Source of the DNA: Tricholomella constricta
Taxonomy: Eukaryota > Basidiomycota > Agaricomycetes > Agaricales > Lyophyllaceae
Length of the DNA: 64,000 nucleotides
Assembly (NCBI GenBank): GCA_013368375.1
Contig: JAACJP010000001.1
Location: forward strand, 2,480,001-2,544,000
Direction of reading: 5' to 3'
In this document: positions 11,771 to 27,605 of the stretch, in pieces
Layout: every line of letters begins with the position of its first letter
How positions within the stretch are numbered: position 1 is the stretch's first letter
Position numbers and translations under genes: made by a program
Notes under the pieces: model-generated
The model's database searches: none
What the model was told of the DNA's origin: nothing
Seen by the model: only the letters and a program-made list of their open reading frames with translations

Positions 11771-13020
11771 TATTGCTGCTCTGTACCGCTTAGCGCCCTT
11801 CTGTGACGCCGACGCGTTTTGGGGTACGAAAAAAAAACTCCTAGTTAGTAACTGGCCTCTAACAATGTTATTAAGATGTTACTAACTTGTGAGAAACTTG
11901 AGGGTCTTTTGCACTTATTAAAAACAAAGTATCCTCCTCCTCTGAACTTAGTCAACTCAGTTTGTCTGCCAACTCTTGCGCATGTCTCCCGTGGTCGACG
12001 CGTTGACATATCTTACGAATTTTAAGATGTTTGATTATTTCTGCCAAGTATCATCCATCGCCCTGATGATCCCGTGGAGTCCGAACACCCCTTTCAAACT
12101 TCACAAGTTCGAGGTTGACCGGAATTTTTTCACGCACAATTAGCCATACTCAATTGCATTTTATTTCGCCATTTTATTTTTCTGAGGCCATGCGGGCAAC
12201 TTGATGCCAAGGGCGGCGCGGTTTGCCATTCGTCGTGCGACAACTTGCAAGAAAAAGCGCGAAGTTGGCTCTCTGTGGCACGTAAAATGCTTAATTTTGG
12301 CTGGTAATTCCATGGACTATCATACCCTCTCTATCCTGGGCTTCTAGAGATGGCTGGGGCTGGTCAGCTACCTGGAGAACACTCCCGCGCTCAGGCTGTT
12401 CAAACCCAGAACTCCGCGATGGCTCTCAGTGCGGCACTTGGCACATCGGTGGCTCATGTGGGTCACATTTCACAAAAATAAAATGGCGAAATAAAATGCA
12501 ATTGAGTAGGGCTATTGGGAATTTCAAGAAGGTAAGTGGAGGTAGAAGACACATAGATTCGTTAATATCAATGATTAATCATGAGTTGATGTCATTGATT
12601 TTCCCTACATTATCTGCATTCTCTATGGCTCGCCGTCTCCAACCTCATTGCCATAGCAATCATATAGCAGACGCCCCGGCGGTGATAGCACAATAATGGG
12701 GTGATGTCGGACTTAGATCTGTGTCGACGGACACGGAACCCCACACAAGATCCCGTGTATTCAGAGATTTCATTATTGATTGTGCATACCCAAAGGCCAT
12801 ATTGACATCGTGGGCACATTGACTGTGCATGAATTGATAGAAGAACGAAGTGCGAAGGGTAACATAAACGCGCCCTACTCGAGTATTGGCGACGGTCGAT
12901 ATAGACATGACTCCGTAGGGTGAGAGTATCGAAAGCTGAGGATGTTTATACATTGAAGGCGTAATTAATCGTTTACTTTGTCCGCCGCCCCGCAGGCAAG
13001 GACACATGATTGCCTGCCGG
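11771..13020. other. Intergenic with MITE; no gene
   Basis: Similarity to the DNA downstream of paralog 3 stops at about 11770. Apart from the inverted-repeat element at 12143-12512 I see only short unsupported frames. An A/T-rich stretch with poly-A lies at 11826-11835. Confidence 0.5.
12143..12512. mobile_element. MITE-like element, ~39-bp terminal inverted repeats, TA target duplication
   Basis: The left end begins GCCATACTCAATTGCATTTT and the right end is its reverse complement. The inner 35 bp (12147-12181 against 12474-12508) match perfectly and the outer 4 bp have one mismatch (GCCA versus GCCC). The dinucleotide TA flanks both ends (12141-12142 and 12513-12514), consistent with a TA target-site duplication as made by Tc1/mariner-type transposases. 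The 370-bp interior has no open frame of note, so the element is non-autonomous. Its only other feature is a G/C-rich core. No second copy is visible in the window. Confidence 0.8.
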
Positions 13021-15948
13021 TCAATAACTAGACGCTTGGATTATATCCGCCGCCTGGACAGAACGAACACCGATGGTAAGCGTAAAACCTTAAAGACAGA
13101 ATGATGAAACCAACCTTTTCGGCAATGACGTACACGAGAGACTGTACATGAGCGCCCACATGAATGGGTATAATACTCGCATCAACTACCCTCAGATTTG
13201 TCGTGTTGTAGACCTTTAACTCGGAGTCTACCACCCCTGGGTATGTTTTATTAGCGTACAACTCGGATCTACAGACTGGGTCACAATTTACCGCCAATGT
13301 TGTATGGAGCCATGGAAGCGGAGCCTGCGATGGTCGAATCAGCGTATTCCTCGCATGAATCACAGTTCATGCATACCTAAGATGTGACAACCAGGCTGTG
13401 AAATTATGAATAAAAGGGTATCGACTAGTACAACCGAGAGACATACCGCAATAGTTGCTTTGACATGACTGAGAGCAAAGAGAACATTATAACCATGAAG
13501 TAAATCAGAGTAGGACTCTGTACCTGAGAATATCCGCGTCTTCAAAGCTTGCCGGATGGGTTACATTCTGGGCGACGGACGCCAACGAGTCGATATTCAG
13601 CAGGCTGGTTGCGAATCTCACAAATTCTACTGCCACACTGGTATCTAGTTTTGGAGGGTTCGGCGTGGAATCGAAAGAGGGATTAATCGACGCACCAAAA
13701 GGGTTATTGAGATAGTTCGCAGCAATAAGGGGGGGTGCAAGTGGATCGTTCGAATCAACATGCTACACGTAATTTCTTGTGAGCCGGCGATAGATTTCGT
13801 TGTGAAGGAGAGTGTACCACAGAGCCACGGCCCAAAGGATGCTTGTTGATAGAAGACAAGAAACAATCAATGAATTTTACAGTTGACGTGTAAATGCGAC
13901 AGACCTGATTACCGCCAAGTAGAGTGATATAGCTCTCGCCGGCTGCAGGATTAATGAAACCTCTGCTGTAAAGAATGATCTCCAGCTGAGGCACTGTCAA
14001 TTGCGTGAGCCATTCGCGTTGTATGATGTACTGCTTCTGTTGCAAAGGAGATAATCCAGGTTGGGACGCGACCTCATCGAAGGACGCCAGCAATGGTTGC
14101 AACTTGCTACCCTCGACGAAGTCGGCGAATGGAATGAAGCTCAAGATGGAGTCTGTAGCTGCAAGCAAGCCTGTGCGTGAAGCGTCGCTTAAATATATCA
14201 GTGTAAATCAAGCACAGAATAAACGAGCCAGCGATTCACTATTGTGCGAGTTGTTCTGCAGCGAACGAGGCATTGTTTCGAAGTTCGTCTGTAGCATGCG
14301 GACAATCAGTTCATCGCCAAAGTAAGTGGACCTTTAATAACTTGCCAAAGGTATGATGGCCTGGTTTAAGAAGAAATTGTACTGGCGTAAACATATGCTC
14401 CTAGCACGGCCGTTCATAAATAGATGACAAAAGGCATTGAATGCAGAGTGACCATTACCTGCACATTTTCTCCAACTCCGGGAAGGTCAAGAAGAGTCGT
14501 AACTCCGGCTTGATTCAAAATAGCACGATTTCCAATACCTGCGTTTCAGGAGTGAGTTAATAAAGTCAACAAACACATCATGGATCGTACCGGATAGTTC
14601 CAGCACCTGAGGGGTTTGAACAGTTCCAGCGGAGATAATTACCTCTCTCCGTGCATTTGCCGTGAATGTTTGTGATCCAACAACAAATTCAACGCCTTCG
14701 GCAGTCAAAGCGGCGGGCTTTGTATTTTCCCCGAAAACTACTTTCGTCACCTAGAGCATGGGTTCAGAATAGTGGGCGGGGCGATAGTGCAAGAACGACA
14801 TGCATGAGCATTCAGAAGTACGTGGAAATTGCTTCGGGAGGAGGCCAAACAATAATACGTTGTAGCTGCATAGGATCGGGATCCAGAAGGGCGATCGACG
14901 CTGACAAAAGTGTTGGAGATCCCCGTCGACGTTCCGTTGTGCTATTTAACAACGTAATTGGTATTAGGTGAATGACGGAGTAATAAGAAATTTACGGGGC
15001 TTGGATTTGTTGAGATTCCAAGCGAAGTAAGCGTTTCGATATATTGCGGAACAATATCCGAGTATTCGGCGTTCCGTGATACCTGTAGATGGCACTGTCA
15101 GCATCATAAAAGCCATGATGTGGGCTTTGGTACTTGCCTGAATTGGACCATCGTCTCCTTCAAAATTTGGAAGGCTTGTTTGGCTCGAAATTGGACTGGT
15201 GGAGTTTAGAAGCACACTTTCACATTTTTTGAAGTAAGGCAGTAATCCATCCCAGTTCCATCCCGAGTTAGGAGCGAAACTCTCAAATGCATCAATCTCT
15301 TTTCTTGACGCTCGAGTCCATGCCATCCCATTAATCCCACTTGAACCGCCGAGCATCTTACCCCTAAAGTCCGCATTGAGAAAGGTGAAGAAGACTGTAA
15401 AGGTGCTTGCAAAATATACCTCGAGGTAAATACCGAACGCCCCCCCAGACCAGTTTGTGGCGCAGTAAAGAAATTCCAGTCATAGTTAGAGTTTCCAAAA
15501 GCACCGGGTTGGCCTGAATGTTGCAACGGAGGTCAAGGTGGAAGATAACCTAAGAGGATAATCTACTTACCTGGAACATTTATCAATGGGTCATTCTGGT
15601 GGAAAATACCAGATTCCAAAACACCAACAACGACGAGAGGGTTCTCCGATAACCTACTCCAATAGAATTCTGAGGAATTGAAGCAAGAACAGGTAGGGAG
15701 GGGAAGACCTTGATGCCAAAGTAAGGCCAGCAGTGCCTCCGCCTGCAAGTCAGGGTGAGAACATGCTTCTCGAAAGTTGCGGCGTACTTGCCTACGATTA
15801 GGTAGTCAAACTCTATCTGCGAGAAACTCGATGCATCCACAGTCGGGACTGGGCACTCGCTTGACTGCACAGCTCCCACGATTCGCGAAAACAGCAAAGT
15901 AACTAAGCAAAGCGTCGGCAAAGGGGAATACGCGTCAGAGAAACCCAT
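13021..15948 (-). CDS. Secreted GMC-family oxidoreductase (aryl-alcohol-oxidase-like)
   Basis: A multi-intron minus-strand gene from ATG at 15948 to TGA at 13021. GMC enzymes are FAD-dependent alcohol oxidases/dehydrogenases; secreted basidiomycete members supply H2O2 during lignocellulose decay. Seen in order: a signal peptide (LPTLCLVTLLFSRIVGAVQS), FDYLIVGGGTAGLTLASRLS (ADP-binding fold), FHQNDPLINVPG, the GMC signature-1 block MLGGSSGINGMAWTRAS, VEFVVGSQTFTANARREVI, signature 2 (GTVQTPQVLELSGIGN), LLDLPGVGENVQ, FVRFATSLLNIDS, and the C-terminal catalytic region VVDSELKVYNTTNLRVVDAS, IIPIHVGAHVQSLVYVIAEK, AADIIQASSY. The active-site His lies in IPIHVGAH. One intron after GHHTF appears to be GC-AG (GCAAGT). 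All conserved blocks join in frame, so it looks functional. It sits between two halves of a duplicated unit (see findings). Confidence 0.88.
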
Positions 15949-16648
15949 ATTGAATGAGCAAAAAGTGGTTGTTAAACAGGGTATGCTGGCTGCAGTTTTA
16001 TGCTGGGAACTGGCGTGACTCGTCGCACCGCGATCTGTACTATGTCTGCATCACATTCAAAAAGAAAGAATGGATGAGAATCAACAGACCATCTTAAAAC
16101 AACCGGCGACGAACCGCGATACAATCGGGGATGCGTTAAACGATCCAAAATCCCGATGCAGAGGTCATATTTCACGTCGGACCCGCCGCTTCAATGAATC
16201 TCCATGAGGGACTCGCCTCTTTTTACAGAGAATCTCCGTACGATCGTAGAACTTGCGGTCGGAAGCAGTCGAAGTATCGCGTGCTCCTGCATCACCAAAT
16301 TGTGCACTTGAGAAAGTATCCAGAACACCACCCCAAAATAGGCCATTCAAACGGTTGACTGTGCCTTTGATTACTGAGGCTCTGAGCGGCGAAGACAGAT
16401 GAGAAAGCAACAGGGTACATGGATCCGAAAATGCGCCTCCCGAGATGACACGCCAGGAACTAATAGGATCCGACAAGCTACGGTTGATAGGCTGCTTTAA
16501 AATTGATGCATCATCACTGATGGCCATCTTCAGTGTGCGTTGAGAACTGAATATTGAACATCGAGCCTAATGCGGATTTCAACACTTATCGTAATGCCTG
16601 GACAGAGTTTGCACGATCGGGAGAAGTTGCAATTTCCTTGCATATTGG
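15949..16648. other. GMC promoter region and an unassigned open frame
   Basis: The first part is the 5' flank of the GMC gene. A 120-codon minus-strand frame at 16165-16527 (start MAISDDASILKQPIN, a few hydrophobic stretches, Arg/Lys-rich end) has no motif I recognise; it could be a small gene, an upstream exon of something lost, or chance. Nothing else seen. Confidence 0.35.
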
Positions 16649-17765
16649 TACTTGCGGCGACTTTGTGAATCGGTTACCAATAATGGCTCCGAAAGCCTCC
16701 ATATATCCATCAGACTTTACGTATATATATCATTCGAGACGTACTTGTGTGCACGAAGTGTGAATATTGATTGGCCTTGTCTTATTTATCTTGGATCTAG
16801 AACGGAAAACGACGCGCGTTAATGGTATGCATGCAAGCACGTGGACGGTGTGATGATTCAACAAAAGACTGGATCATCTCTGATGTACCTGATTTTCCGC
16901 TACGAGTAGGAGCATGTTCCCGTCGCAAGAGGACGATATTCCCTGGCTACTCCACAATTCCCACCACCAGACAAGGACGTTGCGGTATAACCGCTGTAAA
17001 GAGTGTATGCTGCAGGCCATTCTCACGACGACGACTGAGACGGCCTCTGCAACAAAACCATCGATTATGCTCATGCCGCGCTCCTCGGGAAGCCACTCGC
17101 CGTTGTTCATCATGCGATCGTGATACATGAGGTCTGGGAGCAGCTTTGGCGTGATGAGGAAGTACTTACTGCGCGCTGTCCTCCTTGCATGTGACTTGAA
17201 TCATCGAATTATGCACGAAACGCTCCGCGCGCTGATCCATGCCCGGGTAACACGCGACGGATAGATTAGCGCTTGCATAAGTGTGGATAGAACGGAAACA
17301 CATGCGCTCTCCTGACAAAGCGGAGAAAAGCACGACGACGACAAGACAGAATCACACGGACCTGATTGATCTCGTCAACAAGAAAAGGGAGCCCGAGCTT
17401 CTTCCGTCAAGCTCAAAAGGTACAGAATCGTCGTCAACGAGCGTTCCTGGAAGGACGGAAATAAAGCCGGTTAATTCAGAGGCTAGGCACAAGATCAGGG
17501 TGACTACATACGCCGCCAGACTGGCGTTGCCCTGTCAAAAGCTGCGTATCGCGGAACTTGACGAAAATGTCGATGGTCCACTTCTCATAATCTTCGTACG
17601 TCGGGCTAATGCGGATTTCACCTACACAGCCGATACCTAAACAATTTCAAAAGTGTGTCATCATAAGCAAGCGAAATTCCAAAAAGCGAAGAATCGACGC
17701 ACGGTAAGTAAAGAATTTTTGTCCTATACTCGTGACAAGTTTCTCAAGCGCTGGTTCCATCGATT
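16649..17765 (-). pseudogene. Duplicated and decayed 3' end of SMC5 plus its downstream flank
   Basis: This segment aligns along its whole length with 21028-22197, which covers the downstream flank and last exons of the intact SMC5 gene. The minus-strand phrases PDLMYHDRM, NNGEWLPEERG and SIIDGFVA are still readable. Decay is clear: the segment coding for KILCV is missing at the HDRM/NNGEW join, a piece of the IGNMMSM region is missing, there is a 2-bp deletion near 17385 next to the LVDE Walker-B codons, and small insertions elsewhere. It has no SMC5 head or coiled-coil part and cannot make a working product. Right boundary at 17765 abuts a piece of repeat block A. Confidence 0.85.
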
Positions 17766-18655
17766 CTGAAGTCAGAATCAGGAAGACTCGTCCAGCAATC
17801 ATAAATCTCACGGAACTGAAGTCAATGATAGGTGTGCCAGTGATTACTACACCAAAGCACGACTCAGAATTTCACCCTTGGTGGGTGGTGGCTCCATGCC
17901 AGAGTTCGAAATCGAGAACAAACTGGTGCTCCGTCAGCCGCAACGCTGTCAATTGAAGATCTTGGGTAGAATTTGCTTCGATCTCCGTCTGATCATACTG
18001 CAGTTGTTGTGGGCCGCTTTTACAAACGTTCAACCTCGTTCAACCCGCATCATGATCGATCATTGATGAAATTTAAATCCAGCCGCCACCCGGACACCAT
18101 TCGTCTTTGTTGAAACTGCAGTTGTAATCTCTCGTCAACTCTTCTGAACTGCGAGGCGGTCTCGGTCTTGACTGTCACCGATACAGCGCGAGGTATCTTC
18201 CCGGGCAAGTCTCCACCCTGGACCTTCCGAATCACTGTTCACTGCTATCGAAATTGTGAAGGTGTATATGAACGACGCTCGTCCATCCAACGTCATGGAA
18301 GAAACACTATGCAATCTGCCATACTTGAAAAACGCCGGCTGGACGGGAACCGCATTCAACAGCGACGATCTCAGAATCAAGTTCGAACAATCGGAAGACC
18401 CGTTCAGCAATCATTAATCTCCAGGAACTGATGTCAATGATAGGTGTGCAGATTACTACACACACCAAAGGATCAGATCGACTCGGACTTTCACCCTTGT
18501 TGGGTGGTGGCTCCATGCTCGAAACACTCATCAGCCATCTGAGGTATCGAGTTCAACATCATCTTCAAGTCAGGCGACGGTCAAAGCAGGCTACTTTAGG
18601 ATGGATCGTACAGCAAATCGTTTAACAAACAACTCCGCCCATGGGCCACATGTAG
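17766..18655. repeat. Repeat block A, copy 2 with an extra partial copy at its left
   Basis: About 17902-18655 corresponds to 5806-6568. Positions 17766-17901 resemble an inner part of the same block (compare 18360-18520) but are more diverged and shorter, so the block is partly repeated in tandem here. The right 392 bp (18264-18655) is almost identical to 6176-6567. It ends about 108 bp before the ATG of DUF6534 paralog 3. Confidence 0.75.
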
Positions 18656-18711
18656 GATCATCACGGATTGCCTGATATGTTCGCCACCACCATCATGCAT
18701 TGCTCATGCTG

Positions 18712-18720
18712 TATAAATAG
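18712..18720 (+). promoter_or_regulatory. TATA box of DUF6534 paralog 3
   Basis: TATAAATAG, 44-52 bp before the ATG at 18764, in the same position as in paralog 1. Confidence 0.55.
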
Positions 18721-18763
18721 TCCAATAGGTGTAAATTCGAAGGTAACCGTGCTATAACCGCAA

Positions 18764-20752
18764 ATGGCCTCGCTGACCACGCTGTGCCCGGAAAATGGCA
18801 TCAACATCATGTCTTCCTATGGCTACAGTCTGCTGGGCTCGTTCTTTTTGTCCGCCCTTTGGGGTGCATCGACCCTTCAGGTGTAAGTCTTTTTCGCTTG
18901 AACCATGTTCTGTTGTCGATAATCAATGCATCAGGTTCATATATTTCATGAAGTGAGTGAGACATAACTCCCGCGTTGATTTTTCTTCCTTTGTTGAACG
19001 AATCGGTGTACCCAGCTCTGCGGACTCTGATCCTACCGCTGTCAATGTTTTGGTGCGTTGCATCTCTGGGTTGTAGCGTTCAAACACTAAATACACTAGT
19101 AATGTAGATTGCCTGCCTTTGGTGAGATACAATATCGACCAGATTGCGACTGGATTGAAGCTGACACGAATGGATTCCATCAGGGTGCTGGATACTGTAA
19201 ACGAGATTCTTGTTTTAAAGTCAAGTGAGTAGTATCTACTCAGTATGTGAAGAATGATGTTTATGATTCGTCATTAGATTGGCCAGTGTTGATTTTGAAC
19301 TATGGAAAACTTGCTGGACTTGCGGAAATTCAACCGTACGCCGCTTTAGCGCCTTCCAGTGATTCTGGTGAACTAAAACAACTTAAACGTCCGCAGTGAG
19401 TTGATGCATCACATCTGGGTCCAAGTAAGTGCACGTTCTCCTGTAATGACTTGAAGTCCTTTCATTCCTATTGATCTACAGAGCATTGTAGTATTCGTCG
19501 TCCAGATGTACTTCATTCGCCGGATTTACACATGTATGGTTTCTAACTCGTACGCGCTGCGTCAATTTCTAATTCGCTCTCTGAAAGTCGGAAAATTAAC
19601 CTTTCCTGGCAAGTCGATGGCTATCACCATGTTCGCCATCCCGTTGGTAAAATTTCCTTTGTCCCTAAAACACAAAACACGCAGTTAATATCTCCATGTA
19701 GGCCCTCCTCGCTACAGGGCGCGTAGGTGAGTGCCATAGATTGCTTTTTGTATTCCTTTGATGAAAAGGTGGATATCAAGTGGCGGTAATTGGTTTGTGT
19801 TTCTGTTATACTTGTTCAAGATCTTCATATGCTGAGCCCGAATAGTTTTCGAAGTATATGGGTAAGACATTTTTCGCACTGTAAATGCGTCATCTGATAA
19901 TTCCTACAGATATGGAGTGCCATTGTCTGTCCTACTATCCACAAATCGTGCTATGGTGTGTAACCCTTCTTGAAACAACGTACTCTTCCTGATTTGCCGG
20001 TTATGGTTCAGGGACTTGGTGTTTCCATTCATGCGTCGGCTGCATTCATAGATGCAGCTGTGGCCATTTGCATGCTGTTTTTCATGCATCACACAAAGCA
20101 GGCAGCGCGACTTTCGAGGTAAGACCTCACTTTCGCTTACAAGCCTAATCAGCTCTGATTATTAGTACCCAGATCCAAACGAATGATCTCGCGCGCCATC
20201 TTCATGACAATCTGCAGTGGATCGTTAACAGCTATTCTTGCAATTATCGTGCTCGTCTTGGTGGGAGATTATTGTTATGAATATTTTCTGATGACTATAT
20301 CGCGTGCCACAGGTCGTCCACTATCCGAATACCTTGCACTATACTATGTTCGAGTATCTGCTTTGCTCCTTGTATTTCAGTACTCTGCTGGCGAACTTGA
20401 ACTCCAGAAACTTCGTAAGGGGGGCGAAAGAGGTTTACACATTCTCTACCTTGCAAGCCTCGACTGGGCCCTCCGAGTCGCGCACAAGAGAAACGCTTGT
20501 TATCCGGGGTATGAATAGTGAACAAGCGAAGGCCACCTCTGTTCGTTGCTTTACTTCATTTTTCTTATTGCAAACTCACACTCTTTCCACTTGACGGTTC
20601 CAGCCTTCTGAAGTATTTGTTGAGGTCCAGAGAGAACATAATGTTCGTCTGGTTGATCATAACACTTTCGATTCAAAGGTTAGCAAAACACTTCTGTAGT
20701 AAGAAGATCTGAAGACAACTTTTTGCCAAGTTTGAAACACTCGGAGTGTAAC
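18764..20752 (+). CDS. DUF6534-type seven-helix membrane protein, paralog 3
   Basis: Readable exons: MASLTTLCPENGINIMSSYG, YSLLGSFFLSALWGASTLQV, SADSDPTAVNVL, VLDTVNEILVLKS, NWPVLILNYGKLAGLAEIQP joined to ELMHHIWVQ, SIVVFVVQMYFIRRIYT, FGKLTFPGKSMAITMFAIPL, then GLGVSIHASAAFIDAAVAIC, SKRMISRAIFMTICSG, VVHYPNTLHYTMFEYLLCSL and YFSTLLANLNSRNFVRGAK, ending near VQREHNVRLVDHNTFDSK. Family and topology as for paralogs 1 and 2; function unknown. The gene runs tail-to-tail towards SMC5. If the last intron is spliced the stop is 20752; otherwise a TAG ends the frame at 20699. Exons between about 19600 and 19920 are uncertain. I see no clear inactivating lesion. Confidence 0.7.
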
Positions 20753-21416
20753 AATCTACTGGGACGATCATCATCTTCCTTCGCATCATTATAATACGTC
20801 CATTTGTAGCCTGAGGTGAGCGACATTTCAGGCCGAGTTTCGTCGCATAAAAATGGAACATTGGTCAACATAAGGGAGGGCCCTACAAGTGGACGGTCTT
20901 CTTATGAGACTAGGTGGCTTGGTTATCTACATGGACTTTTTCCCGATAGGTATAAGAGTTGTGTAAATGACCTGTGTAAATCACTCTCATAAAAGTTGTC
21001 ATTTTTCACAGAAACCTATGCCCACCTTACTTGTGGCGACTTCGTGCATCGGTTGCCGATAATATGTAGCTCCGAAAGTCTCCATATATTCATCAGACTT
21101 TAGGTATATATCATTGACGAGACGAACTTGTATGCACGAAGTGTGGATATTGATTGACCTTGGTTTGATTAACTTCGATTCAAGCTAAGTACATAAGACA
21201 GAAAATGTCGAGCGTCAATGATATGCATATGCATGCAAGCACGTGGAATGGTCCAACAACAGACTGGATCATCATTAGTTTGATGTACCCGATCATGAGA
21301 AGGAGTTGAGAAGGAGCATGTTCCCATCGCAAGAAGACGATATTATTTGGCCCCGCCACAATTATTGTATAACCGCTATGAAGAGTGTACGTTCTAGGCC
21401 ATCCTCATAACGATGA
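20753..21416. other. Convergent intergenic region between DUF6534 paralog 3 and SMC5
   Basis: No gene seen. Positions up to about 20812 match the flank of paralog 2 (to 11770); positions from 21028 match the SMC5 relic flank (from 16649). The 215 bp between (20813-21027) has no counterpart next to paralog 2, where the GMC-containing segment lies instead. Confidence 0.6.
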
Positions 21417-26338
<4,922 letters not shown>

Positions 26339-26587
26339 GAGTCGCGTACGAACCGCGAAGGAGACGGTGCAGCAGCTAGGTGGAAATTAGGCCGTTAAGA
26401 CGCGTTATCGAGCAATGAGAAACCTTGTTTGGTCAGGCTTGGCAGTTTAGGGTGGGTCTGTTCCCGACGCGATCTCACACGCCTTGACGACGCCGACCAA
26501 CATTCATCCCAGTCTTGTCCAGTCTCCGTGACCTGGATATCTATCTAGGCTATCTATCGATATCTATCTCCCGCCCCCAATGTTTCT

Positions 26588-27605
26588 ATGTCTGTGCATA
26601 CCGAGTACGCGAGACATGGGACCCTAGTCAAGCAACTCAATGCGCTTCTCCAGGCTTTACACATCCCGATTCCGCTAGAGGCCCCAACGGAACTTACACC
26701 ATCACTCCTCATCGCTATCCTGGAGTCTTTGCTATCCACGCGCATCCCAAAGGATACTTTACATCACGATCGCGAGATTATGAACCTACAGAACACAAAA
26801 GTCTTCCTCGGTGTGCTCGAAACTGATATCCTCAAAATGGATGTCGGTCTGAGTAATCTCGACCCTCGGCGGCTTGCTAACGGAGAACTGGAGGAATGTG
26901 CGTATGTCGGTGAGCTCCTTTGCTGGGTGGGCCGCAGGCTAGGCCATACCTCCAGTGACGACCCGTTTGAAATGATCGACGACGTCCCAGCAATGGCCCG
27001 TCGAGAGGACGCGTACTCGCCTTCGACCTCGACAGCGACGAGAAAAACGTTCACCACGTCCACTTTCTCCATGCACCGCCACAGCGACTCGAATACGAGC
27101 GTTGATTCCTTCAGACCCTCAACCCCGACTTCACATTCGACTCCACGACCAACCTCGAGGCCACGTTGCATCCATGAAATTCCCTCGCCATCCGTAATCC
27201 TCTCTCCCAAGCTCGATAGCTCATTCGACGTGGGACCGAGCGTCTTCGACTCTCCTGAATCCCCCTCACCTCGCAAACAAGCCGTGCGTTACACCGGCTA
27301 CATATCGCCTGTCGACGAAGAGTTGGAGCTTCTGTCCTTCGAACGCAGTAGGAGTATGTCCATGTCTAGTCGGAAGACGGCTGACGACAGTCTTGACGTA
27401 TGTTCATCCCGATATTTCATTTTGGTTCATGAGAAATTCTTTATTTATTGTTCGTCCGAACTAGACCCAATCAGAATCCGCATACTCCCTTCTTGCTCTT
27501 CGCGAGTCCCGCGCCCATACTCTTGCTCTATATCAGGAGCGTGCACGCCTCTTGGAAGAACTGGCACGCCTTGAAAGCGAACAACTCAACCGTCTTGAGC
27601 GATAA
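26588..27605 (+). CDS. DUF5745-like protein with C-terminal coiled coil
   Basis: Exons 26588-27397 and 27465-27605 give 316 aa. The N-terminal ~125 residues (KQLNALLQALHIPIPLEAP, TPSLLIAILESLL, TKVFLGVLETDILKMDVGLS, GELLCWVGRRLG) match the fungal DUF5745 domain, a calponin-homology-like helical fold. The middle (about residues 135-255) is Ser/Thr/Pro-rich and probably disordered, with many possible phosphorylation sites. The second exon adds SAYSLLALRESRAHTLALYQ followed by an ERARLLEELARLESEQL heptad stretch, a coiled coil ending at the stop; without splicing the frame would lose this, so the intron is well supported. Molecular role unknown; the fold suggests a cytoskeletal or centrosomal link (inference). 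Confidence 0.75.

Noticed and set aside
14200..14420. GMC gene as a pseudogene
   Set aside because: An in-frame stop appeared near LAQ*, but a GC-AG intron before DELRNN and the acceptor before DASRTG rejoin all blocks in frame.
16822..17130. Plus-strand frames over the SMC5 relic
   Set aside because: They are antisense shadows of the SMC5 3' end; the same frames do not persist in the intact copy.
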